Of a DNA stretch of 64,000 nt, positions 26,106 through 35,442 are shown in pieces (position 1 is the stretch's first letter; the number at the start of each line of letters is the position of its first letter). The translations under genes were made by a program, and so were the position numbers. Source of the stretch: Paenibacillus sp. JJ-100 (lineage in GTDB: Bacteria > Bacillota > Bacilli > Paenibacillales > Paenibacillaceae); assembly GCF_948329825.1 (NCBI RefSeq), contig NZ_CAOJCM010000007.1:168770-232769 (forward strand), written 5' to 3'. The notes under the pieces were generated by a model that saw nothing but the letters and a program-made list of their open reading frames with translations, did not search any database and had not been told where the DNA came from.

Positions 26106-27275
26106 ATGAGAATACTTATTGTTGACGACAATCCGACTAATGTTATTATCATTCGAGAAATTTTGAAGAAAGAAAATTATCGTGATATTGTGACAGCAAG
26201 TTCAGCTATAGATATGTTCGAAATATTGGGGATCGGTGAAGAGAACAGCGTACTGCGTCCCAAACCGTCGGATATTGATCTGATTCTGCTGGATATGATG
26301 ATGCCTGAGATGGATGGAATTGAAGCCTGCAGTATTGTCCAAAAGTACGATAATTTGAAAGACATCCCCATCATTATGGTGACTGCCATAGGTGATTCCA
26401 AGAAGCTGGCCGAAGCACTCGATGCGGGGGCATCTGATTATGTGACGAAGCCGATTAACAAAGTGGAATTGATGGCTCGAATTCGGCTGGCATTACGTCT
26501 GAAACAGGAGAAAGACTGGCACAAGGAGCGTGACCAGCGGATTCAGGATGAGCTGAAACTTGCAGCGATGGTGCAAAGTGCTGTGCTTAGTGATCCGATC
26601 GAAGATCCATTGTTCCAAGTACATGCCATCTATAAGCCATCCTTTGAGCTGGCAGGCGATCTCTACTCCTGGTTTCCACTTGGTGAAGGACGGTACGGCG
26701 TACTACTTCTCGATATGATGGGGCATGGCATATCTTCTTCCTTATTCACGATGTTTATTGCATCCGTTCTCAAAGATACGGTAACAACGTATGTAGATCC
26801 GGAGAAAGTTATTCAGGAGCTGAATCGTCGTTTTAATCAGCTGCAACTGGGAAAACAGCTGGTGCAGTATTACTTTACGGCAATCTATTTAGTTGTGGAC
26901 ACACGAATGAAACGTATTGATTATGTAAACGCAGGGCATCCTCCGGCTCTATTCTTCCGTAATGATGGTAGCGTGACGTCATTTGACAGCGTATGCTGCC
27001 CTGTAGGCTTGTTCGACAAAATGGATATCGAGCCTCAGACCATTCATTACGAGGGCGATGGACACATTGCCATCTATACAGATGGTTTGCTTGAAGCCGT
27101 TCAGGGTGACCAGGAGCAGCAGATCGAGTTCTTGAAAGAACAATTAAAAGGCTCCCATGCATGGAACGAAGAAGCGATGCAAAAGTTGTTTTTTGATGAC
27201 GAATTGAATCCGGAACGGGACGATGATAAATGTCTGGTGTGGATTACATTGGATAGAGGGGCGGTAACAGAATGA
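26106..27275 (+). CDS. Receiver-PP2C phosphatase, RsbY-like activator of the SigB pathway
   Basis: 389 residues, ATG with ATAAGGAGAT upstream. Residues 1-135 are a receiver (ILIVDDNPTN, phosphoacceptor D63 in LILLDMMMPEMDG, K of VTKPI) with a short insertion before D63. Residues about 155-389 are a SpoIIE/PP2C phosphatase, with metal-binding acidic motifs ELAGDLYSW, LLLDMMGHG and IYTDGLLEA. B. cereus RsbY has this architecture and dephosphorylates RsbV to release SigB. The kinase gene overlaps it by four bases and rsbV-rsbW-sigB are downstream, so the same role is inferred: phosphorylation of D63 would switch on RsbV dephosphorylation. Confidence 0.9.
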   Translation: MRILIVDDNPTNVIIIREILKKENYRDIVTASSAIDMFEILGIGEENSVLRPKPSDIDLILLDMMMPEMDGIEACSIVQKYDNLKDIPIIMVTAIGDSKKLAEALDAGASDYVTKPINKVELMARIRLALRLKQEKDWHKERDQRIQDELKLAAMVQSAVLSDPIEDPLFQVHAIYKPSFELAGDLYSWFPLGEGRYGVLLLDMMGHGISSSLFTMFIASVLKDTVTTYVDPEKVIQELNRRFNQLQLGKQLVQYYFTAIYLVVDTRMKRIDYVNAGHPPALFFRNDGSVTSFDSVCCPVGLFDKMDIEPQTIHYEGDGHIAIYTDGLLEAVQGDQEQQIEFLKEQLKGSHAWNEEAMQKLFFDDELNPERDDDKCLVWITLDRGAVTE

Positions 27276-30200
27276 AAATCAGGAATAAACTGCTGATTGG
27301 TTTCACCGCCTTGATGGCAATTATGATCATCCTCACCTTTGTGAGTTATGAACGGCTGAACAGCAGTAATGAACGGATTGATCAGATTTATGAAGAACGC
27401 TATCTTAAGGTACGTTTTACATCGTCAACACGTGGGGAAGTCAATGATATTGCCAAAGTGCTGGCTAACTTGTTACTTAACCCGAACAATTCGATCAGTT
27501 CGGCTAAAACTGATGTGAACAAGATGAAGGAACAAGGTGTCCGTTATTTGGAGGAAGTAAGGAAAAGGGCAGATACCGCTTCCGAGCATCAACTCGTCGA
27601 TCGTGTGAATAATGCGTGGGATGCTTATACGAGTTATGCCACAAGAATAATTAGTTTGATGGCCCAGAATCGAGTGGAGGATGCAAATAACTATCGTAAT
27701 TCCACCGGGCTTGCCGTTCAGAAGGAAGCAGTGGACAGCTTGAATGCATTGTCTCGTTACCAGGATCAAGAGATTGACACCGAGATCAAAGATGCTCATG
27801 CCGCCTATACCAGGGCAGTTCAGATGACGATCATTATTATGACCACTGGATTATTACTTGCCTTGGGAATCATTCTGTGGGTGCTTCCAAGCATTACGCG
27901 TGGGTTGAATACAGTATCAATGATGATTACGAGTTTTGGCAAAGGGCGATATAAAACGATCCGCCGAATTCAAATTAAGTCGACCGATGAGATCGGTCAG
28001 ATAGCTACCGTTTTCAAAGAAGTCTCTAATGATCTGGAAGAAAAGATGGAGATCGAGAAAGCATATGTGCAGGCTCAACAGGATCAGAATTGGATGAGTT
28101 CCAACATTGCAAGAGTGCCAGAACTCCTCCGGGGAATCGGCTCCATTCGTCAAATCTCTCAGATGTTTATTAGTGAATTCACACCTGTTCTAGGTGCTCA
28201 ATTGGGCGTCGTATATCTGATTGATGAAGAAAAACATCCGGATGAATTGAGACGTTACGGTTCATATGCATTTGAAGAGAATGGAGAGCTTGGCAAAGAG
28301 GTGTACCGGATCGGAGAAGGACTGATTGGTCAAGCTGCACTCGATATGAATCCGATTGTGATGGACCATACACCTGATGAATATGTGAGCATCGGTTCTG
28401 CTTCAGGTTCGGGACGGGCTGCGAGCATTATGATCTATCCAGTTGTGTTTGAAGATGAATTGATCGGTGTCGTCGAGCTGGCTTCTTTCGAAGTTTTTAG
28501 TGAGATACAAAAGCAATTATTTGGTCAACTGATTTCCAATTTAGGCGTCGTTCTTAATAACGTTCGCCGGCGTCTTCGTGTGGAGGAGCTGTTGCGTGAA
28601 TCCCAGGCTCTGACCGAGGAATTGCAGGTGCAATCGGAGGAATTGCAGACACAACAAGAAGAACTGCGCCGCTCCAATGAGAATCTGGAAGAACAGACCG
28701 ATGCACTTAAACGTTCTGAGGAACTGCTGCAACGCCAGCAGGAGGAACTGGAGCATTTTAACACAGAGTTGATCGCTAAGACGCGGGCGCTTGAGGAACA
28801 GGTGCGCGAAGTGGAAGAGAAAAATGACGAAATCGAGAAAACAAAGACACAATTGGAACAACAAGCGATGCAATTGTCGATGACCAGCAAGTACAAGTCT
28901 GAATTCTTGGCAAATATGTCGCATGAACTGCGAACGCCTCTCAACAGTTTGCTCATATTGTCTCAGTTATTGTCGGAGAACAAGGAGGGTAACCTCAGCA
29001 GCAAACAACAAGAGTATGCTCAAACCATCTATATGTCGGGTGCAGACTTGCTGAAGATGATTGATGAAATTTTGGACCTGTCCAAAGTGGACGCGGGCAA
29101 GATGGACATCAACTATGAGACTGTTCGAATGGATGAGTTGACTCATTTTGTCACCCAGAACTTTAGCCCAATGGCTAACAAGAAGGAACTGGATCTGAAT
29201 ATTCGTTTTGACAGCTCACTGCCTGAATGGATCTATACGGACAGTCATCGGGTCAAGCAAATTTTACGTAATCTATTGTCGAACGCATTCAAATTCACGA
29301 ATCGGGGCTCAGTGAGTCTGATTGCACGGCGTATGAAGCCAGAGGAATTGCCTGGATATCTGAATACGAATCAGGAATACCTCGGATTCAGCATCAAAGA
29401 TACAGGGATTGGCATTCCGTCCGACAAAACCGATCTGATCTTTGAAGCATTCCAACAGGTAGACGGAACAACTAGTCGAAAATATGGCGGTACGGGACTC
29501 GGCTTGTCGATTAGCCGCGAACTGGCTCGGTTACTTGGCGGGGCAATACATGTGGAATCCTCAGAAGGGGTGGGAAGTACCTTCACATTATTCCTTCCAG
29601 ATAACCATGAAGAAGCTGAACGTGCAGAGGAAGTAGCAGCTAGAGAAGCTGCGGTATCTTCTGAACAACAACAAGAACTTCAAGAGCAGCAACCAGTTAC
29701 GAAGCTTGTTCGTCCGGCCCAACAGACCATTCTTGCACCAGACCCGGAACGAGGTCGTTTGACGGAAGTACCTTCTGCACGCAGTCCAGAGATCAGCCGG
29801 ATTGAAGATGACCTTCATCTGATCCAGGAAGGTGACAAGACACTGTTGATCATTGAGGATGATGTGAAATTTGCTCAAATTCTAATGGATATGGCTAGAG
29901 GGCGAGGGTTTAAGGCGTTAGTTGCTCTTCAAGGGGATACCGGACTGGAGATGGCTCGTGAGCACTTGCCTGATGCGATCATACTAGACATCCAGCTGCC
30001 TGTTATAGATGGATGGACGATCCTGGGTGAATTGAAGAGCAGTTCAGTAACACGTCATATTCCAGTGCATGTCATCTCGGTTGTAGATGATATGAAACAA
30101 GGGTTGATGATGGGTGCCATTGCGTATCTTAAAAAGCCATCTAGCAAAGAAGCATTGGACAAAGCGTTCTCTCAAATTAAATCCTATACAGAAAATCAGT

Positions 30201-31006
30201 TGAAACGATTGCTCATTGTGGAAGACGATGAGATTCAGCGTAAAGCCATCATTGAGTTGATTGGTCATGATGATGTTGTTATTACAGCCGTATCTACAGG
30301 TCAGGAGGCGCTGAATGAATTGCACAGCCAGCGTTATGACTGCATGGTGCTGGACTTAATGCTGACAGATATGACTGGTTTCGAGATGCTGGACCAGATT
30401 CGTGATGATGAGTATTTGAATGATCTGCCTATTATCATTTATACGGGGAAAGAACTGGATTCAAAGGAAGAGATGAAGCTTCGAAAATATGCAGAATCGA
30501 TCATTATTAAAGACGTGAAGTCACCAGAGCGTCTGCTCGACGAAACGACGCTGTTCCTGCATCGGGTAGAAGCTAACCTGCCCGAGGATAAACGCCGTAT
30601 TTTGCAGAAGCTGCATAATAAAGAAACCTTGTTTGAAGGCAAAAAGATACTGCTTGTTGATGATGATATACGAAATGTGTTTGCATTATCCAGTGTGCTT
30701 GAAGGGTACCGTATGGATGTTACGTTTGCCGAGAACGGACGCGAGGCTCTGGAAGCACTAGAGAAAAATCCGGAATTCGATCTGGTGCTGATGGATATGA
30801 TGATGCCAGAGATGGACGGTTACGAAGCGATGACACGGATCAGACAGAACCCGAAATTCGAGAAGTTGCCGATTATTGCGCTCACAGCCAAGGCGATGAA
30901 AGAGGATCGCGGGAAGTGTATTGAGGCCGGAGCTTCCGATTATGTAAAAAAACCGATCCAAACGGATCAATTGTTATCATTAATGCGGGTTTGGCTGTAT
31001 TCGTAG
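27272..31006 (+). CDS. Hybrid sensor histidine kinase with three receivers, RsbK-like
   Basis: 1244 residues, ATG overlapping the preceding TGA. Two membrane helices (about 8-26 and 185-208) bracket a four-helix-bundle sensor like that of chemoreceptors. HAMP (about 210-262), GAF (about 285-430) and a Glu/Gln-rich coiled coil (430-535, many LQxQxEEL heptads) follow. The kinase core has H551 (NMSHELRTPLNS), N-box NLLSNAFKFT, DTGIGIP and GTGLGLSI. Three receivers have phosphoacceptors near D906, D1028 and D1175. It resembles B. cereus RsbK, the hybrid kinase that signals to RsbY, but with more receivers. Some of the Glu/Gln heptads could be methylation sites for the adjacent CheR-type enzyme (inference). 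Confidence 0.9.
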   Translation: MKIRNKLLIGFTALMAIMIILTFVSYERLNSSNERIDQIYEERYLKVRFTSSTRGEVNDIAKVLANLLLNPNNSISSAKTDVNKMKEQGVRYLEEVRKRADTASEHQLVDRVNNAWDAYTSYATRIISLMAQNRVEDANNYRNSTGLAVQKEAVDSLNALSRYQDQEIDTEIKDAHAAYTRAVQMTIIIMTTGLLLALGIILWVLPSITRGLNTVSMMITSFGKGRYKTIRRIQIKSTDEIGQIATVFKEVSNDLEEKMEIEKAYVQAQQDQNWMSSNIARVPELLRGIGSIRQISQMFISEFTPVLGAQLGVVYLIDEEKHPDELRRYGSYAFEENGELGKEVYRIGEGLIGQAALDMNPIVMDHTPDEYVSIGSASGSGRAASIMIYPVVFEDELIGVVELASFEVFSEIQKQLFGQLISNLGVVLNNVRRRLRVEELLRESQALTEELQVQSEELQTQQEELRRSNENLEEQTDALKRSEELLQRQQEELEHFNTELIAKTRALEEQVREVEEKNDEIEKTKTQLEQQAMQLSMTSKYKSEFLANMSHELRTPLNSLLILSQLLSENKEGNLSSKQQEYAQTIYMSGADLLKMIDEILDLSKVDAGKMDINYETVRMDELTHFVTQNFSPMANKKELDLNIRFDSSLPEWIYTDSHRVKQILRNLLSNAFKFTNRGSVSLIARRMKPEELPGYLNTNQEYLGFSIKDTGIGIPSDKTDLIFEAFQQVDGTTSRKYGGTGLGLSISRELARLLGGAIHVESSEGVGSTFTLFLPDNHEEAERAEEVAAREAAVSSEQQQELQEQQPVTKLVRPAQQTILAPDPERGRLTEVPSARSPEISRIEDDLHLIQEGDKTLLIIEDDVKFAQILMDMARGRGFKALVALQGDTGLEMAREHLPDAIILDIQLPVIDGWTILGELKSSSVTRHIPVHVISVVDDMKQGLMMGAIAYLKKPSSKEALDKAFSQIKSYTENQLKRLLIVEDDEIQRKAIIELIGHDDVVITAVSTGQEALNELHSQRYDCMVLDLMLTDMTGFEMLDQIRDDEYLNDLPIIIYTGKELDSKEEMKLRKYAESIIIKDVKSPERLLDETTLFLHRVEANLPEDKRRILQKLHNKETLFEGKKILLVDDDIRNVFALSSVLEGYRMDVTFAENGREALEALEKNPEFDLVLMDMMMPEMDGYEAMTRIRQNPKFEKLPIIALTAKAMKEDRGKCIEAGASDYVKKPIQTDQLLSLMRVWLYS

Positions 31007-31075
31007 GTGTGTTGTTTGGGTAATGAAGGACAATAACGAATACGCAAGTAACCAATGATGAAGTGGAGAGAAGTT

Positions 31076-31948
31076 ATGACATCGTGGGAACCTAACGAGA
31101 CGGGAGCAGATCCGATCCGTATACCGCAAGAAGAAGAGCGTGAACTGATCGAGATTCAATTGCTGCTGGAAGGAATGCATCGACTATATGGGTATGACTT
31201 CAGAAATTATGCGTTGCCATCCCTGAGACGTAGAATATGGCACTATGCACATGCGGAAGGGGTGAAGAGCATATCTGGGCTGCAGGAAAAGGTACTGCAC
31301 AATCGTTCATCATTTGAACGATTTGTACAAAATCTGTCCATTCCTGTAACGGAAATGTTCCGTGACCCATCCCTTTTTCGTATGTTTCGAGAAAAGATCA
31401 TTCCTATTCTGAGAACCTATCCGTATATACGGATATGGCATGCCGGCTGCTCTACGGGCGAAGAAGTGTATTCTATGGCGATTATGCTGCATGAGGAAGG
31501 GCTATATGACAAGGCCCGAATCTATGCAACGGACATGAATGACCGCTCATTACAACAAGCCAAAGAAGGCGTGTACGGTATTGAGAAAATGAAGTTATTC
31601 ACGACAAACTATTTGGAAGCAGGGGGCACAAAAGCCTTCTCTGAATACTATACTGCAAAGTATAATTCGGTTATATTTCACCCGTTTCTTCAAAAAAATA
31701 TTATTTTTGCTGAACATAACTTGGCAACAGACCGGTCATTTAATGAGTTTAATGTTATTTTCTGCCGCAATGTAATGATATATTTCAATGATGAACTGCG
31801 GAACCACGTGCACGGGCTGTTTCATGAGAGCTTGAGTCACTTCGGCATACTTGTTCTGGGGGCGAAAGAATCCATTCATTTTACAGAATATAGTGATGCC
31901 TATGAGCCATTAGACCGGACCGAAAAAATATACCGGAAGATTAAATAG
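31076..31948 (+). CDS. CheR-type protein methyltransferase, RsbM-like
   Basis: 290 residues from ATG 31076, six bases after GGAGAGAA; an upstream ATG at 31055 lacks a site. The N-terminal about 75 residues are the CheR helical domain (YGYDFRNYALPSLRRRIW). Residues 110-290 form the SAM-binding domain, with WHAGCSTGEEVYSMA, IYATDMNDRSL, NVIFCRNVMIYF and the final LGAKESIHF. CheR enzymes methylate Glu residues of chemoreceptors. In B. cereus, RsbM modifies the kinase RsbK and dampens SigB activity. There are no chemotaxis genes here, and the gene sits directly behind the RsbK-like kinase, so the same job is inferred. Confidence 0.88.
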   Translation: MTSWEPNETGADPIRIPQEEERELIEIQLLLEGMHRLYGYDFRNYALPSLRRRIWHYAHAEGVKSISGLQEKVLHNRSSFERFVQNLSIPVTEMFRDPSLFRMFREKIIPILRTYPYIRIWHAGCSTGEEVYSMAIMLHEEGLYDKARIYATDMNDRSLQQAKEGVYGIEKMKLFTTNYLEAGGTKAFSEYYTAKYNSVIFHPFLQKNIIFAEHNLATDRSFNEFNVIFCRNVMIYFNDELRNHVHGLFHESLSHFGILVLGAKESIHFTEYSDAYEPLDRTEKIYRKIK

Positions 31949-31964
31949 GGGGTTAGGCTTAGTT

Positions 31965-33641
31965 ATGGGGCTCAATGAACCAATTCACATATTGTTGGTA
32001 GATGACCGCCCTGAGAACTTGCTTGCGCTCGAAGCAGTTCTGGAATCAGAGCAGTACAAACTCGTCAAAGCAAATTCCGGAGAAGAGGCGCTCCGTTGTC
32101 TGCTAAAAGATGAATTTGCGGTCATAGTACTCGATGTGCAGATGCCTGGAATGGATGGGATTGAGACAGCCAAATTAATCAAGGCAAGAGATAAATCCAA
32201 GGATGTACCGATCATCTTCATTTCGGCGAATAGCAGAGAGGCCGAGCATCTGTTTGCGGGTTATTCAGCAGGAGCCATTGATTATATGGTTAAACCGTTT
32301 ATACCCCAGATTTTGAAGTCCAAAATTGAGGGTTTTGTGGAGATGTTTATCTCGAATAAAAGACTGAAGACACAGACGATGCTGCTCCATCAGAAGACGC
32401 AGGAACTGGAAAAGATGAATCAGCAACTGATGCAGGCTAAAGAAGAAGCCGAGATCGCTGCTAACGCCAAAACCGAGTTTTTGGCCATGATGAGCCACGA
32501 AATTCGTACCCCGATGAATGGAGTCATTGGTATGGTGGATCTGTTGATGGAAACCGAGCTGAAGGAAGATCAAAAGGAGTACGTAGATATTGTTCGTCGC
32601 AGTGCTGATGCACTCGTTACGGTGATCAATGACATTCTGGACTTTACCAAGATGGAATCTGGCAAAATGGAGCTGGAAGAGCATCCTTTCGAACTCGTTT
32701 CTTGCATAAAGGAAGTACTGGGCTTGTTCGCCGCAGAAGCGGGTAAGAAAAATCTGGAGCTGGACTATTTCCTTGAAGATTGCGTACCTGAATTAATCTA
32801 TGGGGATATGGCACGCCTTCGTCAAGTGTTACTTAATTTAATTGCCAACGCCGTGAAGTTTACAGACCATGGTGGTGTATATCTGATTGTATCCGTAAAT
32901 GAAGAAAAGGATGGAGAGATGTCTTTGGAGTTTGCTGTCAAAGATACGGGAATAGGCATTGCTGCAGAAAAAGTGGATCGCCTATTCCAACCGTTCTCTC
33001 AGCTAGATACGTCCATGACACGAAAATATGGCGGAACGGGTCTTGGCCTTGCCATCTGTAAAACGCTGGTGGAGATGATGGGCGGGCAGATTTATCTGGA
33101 CACATCGGAAAAGCGAGGAGCTACCTTTGTATTTACCATTCAGGCCAAGCGTTATATTGAGAAAGAATTGGTGCAAGGCAATGGCGAAGAGAAGTTAACG
33201 AGTGTACAAACTGAGGATAAACATCCTACGGTTCTAATCGTAGATGATCATCCCATCAATCAGAAGTTGATGGCGATTATGCTGCACAAGTTGGGGTTTC
33301 TATCGGATATTGCAGAAGATGGTCAGAAAGCACTGGACATGGTGTTGAAGAGCTCGTCATCGTATGACTTTATTTTTATGGATCTACAGATGCCAGTGAT
33401 GGATGGTTTGGAATGTACAAGGCGCATACGAGAGAGCGTACCTCAGAAGCGTCAGCCTGTCATTATAGCTATGACGGCTAACGTAATGGAAGGTATACAG
33501 CAACGCTGTACGGCAGCGGGGATGGATGATTATATCAGCAAGCCTGTGAAGATGGGCAGTGTGAAACAGAAGCTTGCCCATTTCCAGAAGAAGCGTCAGG
33601 TCGTTAATCCAGGTGCTTCAGCGATGGATCAGGCCAATTGA
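31965..33641 (+). CDS. Soluble REC-histidine kinase-REC hybrid protein
   Basis: 558 residues, ATG 31965 with GGGGGTTAGG upstream. An N-terminal receiver (D57 in VIVLDVQMPGMDG) is followed by a coiled coil (about 125-170). The kinase core has H178 (MMSHEIRTPMNGV), NLIANAVKFT, DTGIGIA and GTGLGLAI. A C-terminal receiver has D473 (FIFMDLQMPVMDG). There are no membrane segments, so it works in the cytoplasm and is itself controlled by phosphorylation at D57. Between the rsbM-like gene and rsbV it is an extra layer not part of the basic B. cereus RsbK/M/Y scheme as I know it. It could relay phosphate between the large kinase and the RsbY-like receiver. Confidence 0.88.
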   Translation: MGLNEPIHILLVDDRPENLLALEAVLESEQYKLVKANSGEEALRCLLKDEFAVIVLDVQMPGMDGIETAKLIKARDKSKDVPIIFISANSREAEHLFAGYSAGAIDYMVKPFIPQILKSKIEGFVEMFISNKRLKTQTMLLHQKTQELEKMNQQLMQAKEEAEIAANAKTEFLAMMSHEIRTPMNGVIGMVDLLMETELKEDQKEYVDIVRRSADALVTVINDILDFTKMESGKMELEEHPFELVSCIKEVLGLFAAEAGKKNLELDYFLEDCVPELIYGDMARLRQVLLNLIANAVKFTDHGGVYLIVSVNEEKDGEMSLEFAVKDTGIGIAAEKVDRLFQPFSQLDTSMTRKYGGTGLGLAICKTLVEMMGGQIYLDTSEKRGATFVFTIQAKRYIEKELVQGNGEEKLTSVQTEDKHPTVLIVDDHPINQKLMAIMLHKLGFLSDIAEDGQKALDMVLKSSSSYDFIFMDLQMPVMDGLECTRRIRESVPQKRQPVIIAMTANVMEGIQQRCTAAGMDDYISKPVKMGSVKQKLAHFQKKRQVVNPGASAMDQAN

Positions 33642-33657
33642 AACGTTTACCAGTTAT

Positions 33658-33690
33658 GTTTCCTGTTTCACTTGTGGGTAAGTTGGGTTA
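33658..33690 (+). promoter_or_regulatory. Overlapping SigB-like promoters before rsbV
   Basis: Two interleaved candidates: GTTTCC (33658-33663)-N12-GGGTAA (33676-33681), and GTTTCA (33665-33670)-N14-GGGTTA (33685-33690). Either lies 39-48 bases before rsbV and would give autoregulation of rsbV-rsbW-sigB, as known in Bacillus. Confidence 0.65.
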
Positions 33691-33728
33691 TAAGGTAAGG
33701 AAACCATTAATCAGGAGAGAGATGTCTA

Positions 33729-34067
33729 ATGAATACAAATAAAAATGAAAAATTCAATGCAAGAACCGAGACACATGACGGTGTAAGCACAGTGTATTTG
33801 ACTGGCGAACTGGATTTGTCGGTTGCTCCTGACTTTCGTTTGGTAATGGAACCGCTCGTGGACAATAAGGAGCAAGATCTAATTATTAACATGAAAGATC
33901 TCAAGTACATTGATAGCACAGGGATTGGTATCCTGTTATCTGTTCTCAAGGCCAGACACGGAATGGAAGCTCGCTTTGAAGTACAGGAAGTTCCTGCGCA
34001 AATTCAGAAACTTTTTGATATGACGGGTATAGCCAAATTCTTTGTTACACAGAAGAATTCCCAATAG
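33729..34067 (+). CDS. rsbV: Anti-anti-sigma factor of SigB
   Basis: 112 residues, ATG with AGGAGAGAG upstream. A STAS domain: VYLTGELDLSVAPDF, then NMKDLKYIDSTGIGILLSV with the phosphorylatable S63, ending in IQKLFDMTGIAKFF. Unphosphorylated RsbV binds the anti-sigma factor and frees SigB; phosphorylation at the Ser by RsbW inactivates it. RsbW and sigB follow directly with 18 and -4 base spacing, which separates it from SpoIIAA, whose operon would contain sigF. Confidence 0.93.
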   Translation: MNTNKNEKFNARTETHDGVSTVYLTGELDLSVAPDFRLVMEPLVDNKEQDLIINMKDLKYIDSTGIGILLSVLKARHGMEARFEVQEVPAQIQKLFDMTGIAKFFVTQKNSQ

Positions 34068-34085
34068 GAAAGGATCGAAAAAGGA

Positions 34086-34538
34086 ATGAATGCAGAAGTT
34101 CAACGAATCACTCTGAATTTACCGGCCACAGCTGAATATGTGGATATTGTAAGACTTAATTTATATGGTGTTGCTTCCAAAATGGGCTTCTCTTATGAAG
34201 ACATTGAGGATATGAAGGTTGCTGTGTCCGAAGCTTGTAACAACTCCGTATTGTATGCCTACTCTCATGAAGGTGGCATGGTTGAAGTCGTATTTGAAGT
34301 AGATGGCGAAACGCTTGCTATTACTGTCAGAGACGAAGGTGCCAGCTTCGAGAATGTGAACCCTGCTGTCTCACGTTCTGGACTTCATGATAAAGAACTG
34401 ACAGACGCTCAGATTGGCGGACTTGGATTCTACCTGATGCAAGCCCTGATGGACGATGTCAGTGTTGAAAGTGAGACGGGCAAAGGTACGAAAGTAGTAC
34501 TCGTAAAACGTCTTGCAAAAAGTGAGGAGAAAGTATGA
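34086..34538 (+). CDS. rsbW: Anti-sigma-B factor and serine kinase
   Basis: 150 residues, ATG preceded by GAAAAAGGA. An HATPase/GHKL serine kinase fold: N-box AVSEACNNSVLYAY, G1 VRDEGASFE and C-terminal GGLGFYLMQALMDDV. RsbW holds SigB inactive or phosphorylates RsbV, choosing between them with the energy and stress state. Its stop overlaps the sigB start (ATGA), typical of the rsbW-sigB pair. Length is close to the Bacillus protein. Confidence 0.93.
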   Translation: MNAEVQRITLNLPATAEYVDIVRLNLYGVASKMGFSYEDIEDMKVAVSEACNNSVLYAYSHEGGMVEVVFEVDGETLAITVRDEGASFENVNPAVSRSGLHDKELTDAQIGGLGFYLMQALMDDVSVESETGKGTKVVLVKRLAKSEEKV

Positions 34539-35308
34539 ATGAGAAAGTGACTCCACCAGAGTCCATGTCTGAAGCGATTGGTTTGATCTGGGAATACCAG
34601 CAAACACAAGACAACGAAATCGCTACTGTTCTAATCCGCAAATATGAACCAATGGTCAAGATGGCTGCAGGTAAAATTGCCCGAAATCGACCAGATCTTT
34701 ACGAGGATTTGTATCAGACGGGTCAAATGGCTTTAATTCGGTTGCTGAAGCAATACGATATTAATTTAGGAATTCCATTTGAACCTTATGCTATGAAAAG
34801 TATGATCGGTCACATGAAAAATTATCTTCGGGACAAGTCATGGTACATTCAAGTACCAAGAAGAATTAAGGAAAAGGGAGCTCTAGTGCAACATGCGATA
34901 GATGAGCTGACGGTAAAGTTGGAACGTTCGCCCGGGGTTAATGAGATCGCTGAATATCTCGATCTTACACCGGAGGAAACAATTGAAGTTCTGGCTGGAC
35001 GTGAGTGTTATCACTATGTTTCTCTGGACTCCCCGTTATCTCAAGATGACAGTGCAGCGACACTAGGTGAACTGATCAGTGCGGATGTGAATGATTTCGA
35101 TTCGGTCGAAAAACGGATGGATTTGCAACAGGCATTAGGACAGCTCAAGGAGCAAGAGCAGAAAGTACTTATTTTGGCGTTCCAAGATGGACAGTCGCAA
35201 CGAGCAATTGCCCAGAAGCTGGGCGTGTCTCAGATGAGCGTATCTCGAATACAAAAACGGGCTACGGAGAAACTGAAGCAGATTATGTCTGACGCTTCAA
35301 TGTTATGA
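34535..35308 (+). CDS. sigB: RNA polymerase sigma factor SigB
   Basis: 257 residues, ATG overlapping the rsbW stop. A group 3 sigma-70 factor: region 2 with NRPDLYEDLYQTGQMALIRL and YAMKSMIGHMKNYLRDKSW, region 3 around RIKEKGALVQHAIDELTV, and region 4 LILAFQDGQSQRAIAQKLGVSQMSVSRIQKRA. Linkage to rsbV/rsbW identifies it as SigB rather than SigF or SigG. It would direct general-stress transcription from GTTT/GGGTAT-type promoters, several of which lie in this window. A terminator follows. Confidence 0.92.
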   Translation: MNEKVTPPESMSEAIGLIWEYQQTQDNEIATVLIRKYEPMVKMAAGKIARNRPDLYEDLYQTGQMALIRLLKQYDINLGIPFEPYAMKSMIGHMKNYLRDKSWYIQVPRRIKEKGALVQHAIDELTVKLERSPGVNEIAEYLDLTPEETIEVLAGRECYHYVSLDSPLSQDDSAATLGELISADVNDFDSVEKRMDLQQALGQLKEQEQKVLILAFQDGQSQRAIAQKLGVSQMSVSRIQKRATEKLKQIMSDASML

Positions 35309-35346
35309 TAGATCAATCCTATTGTTGCCCGAATACGGCTTAATAA

Positions 35347-35384
35347 GGACACGGTATTGCACGAATTGCATACGTGTCCTTTTT
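35347..35384 (+). terminator. Terminator of the sigB operon
   Basis: GGACACG and CGTGTCC form a 7-bp stem with an 18-base, partly self-complementary loop (TTGCACGAATTGCA), then TTTTT. Confidence 0.85.
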
Positions 35385-35442
35385 GAATTGACTAGAGGAA
35401 GCGGGGAAGCAAATTAACGGAATGGTTAGGGAGGGGAAGCAG

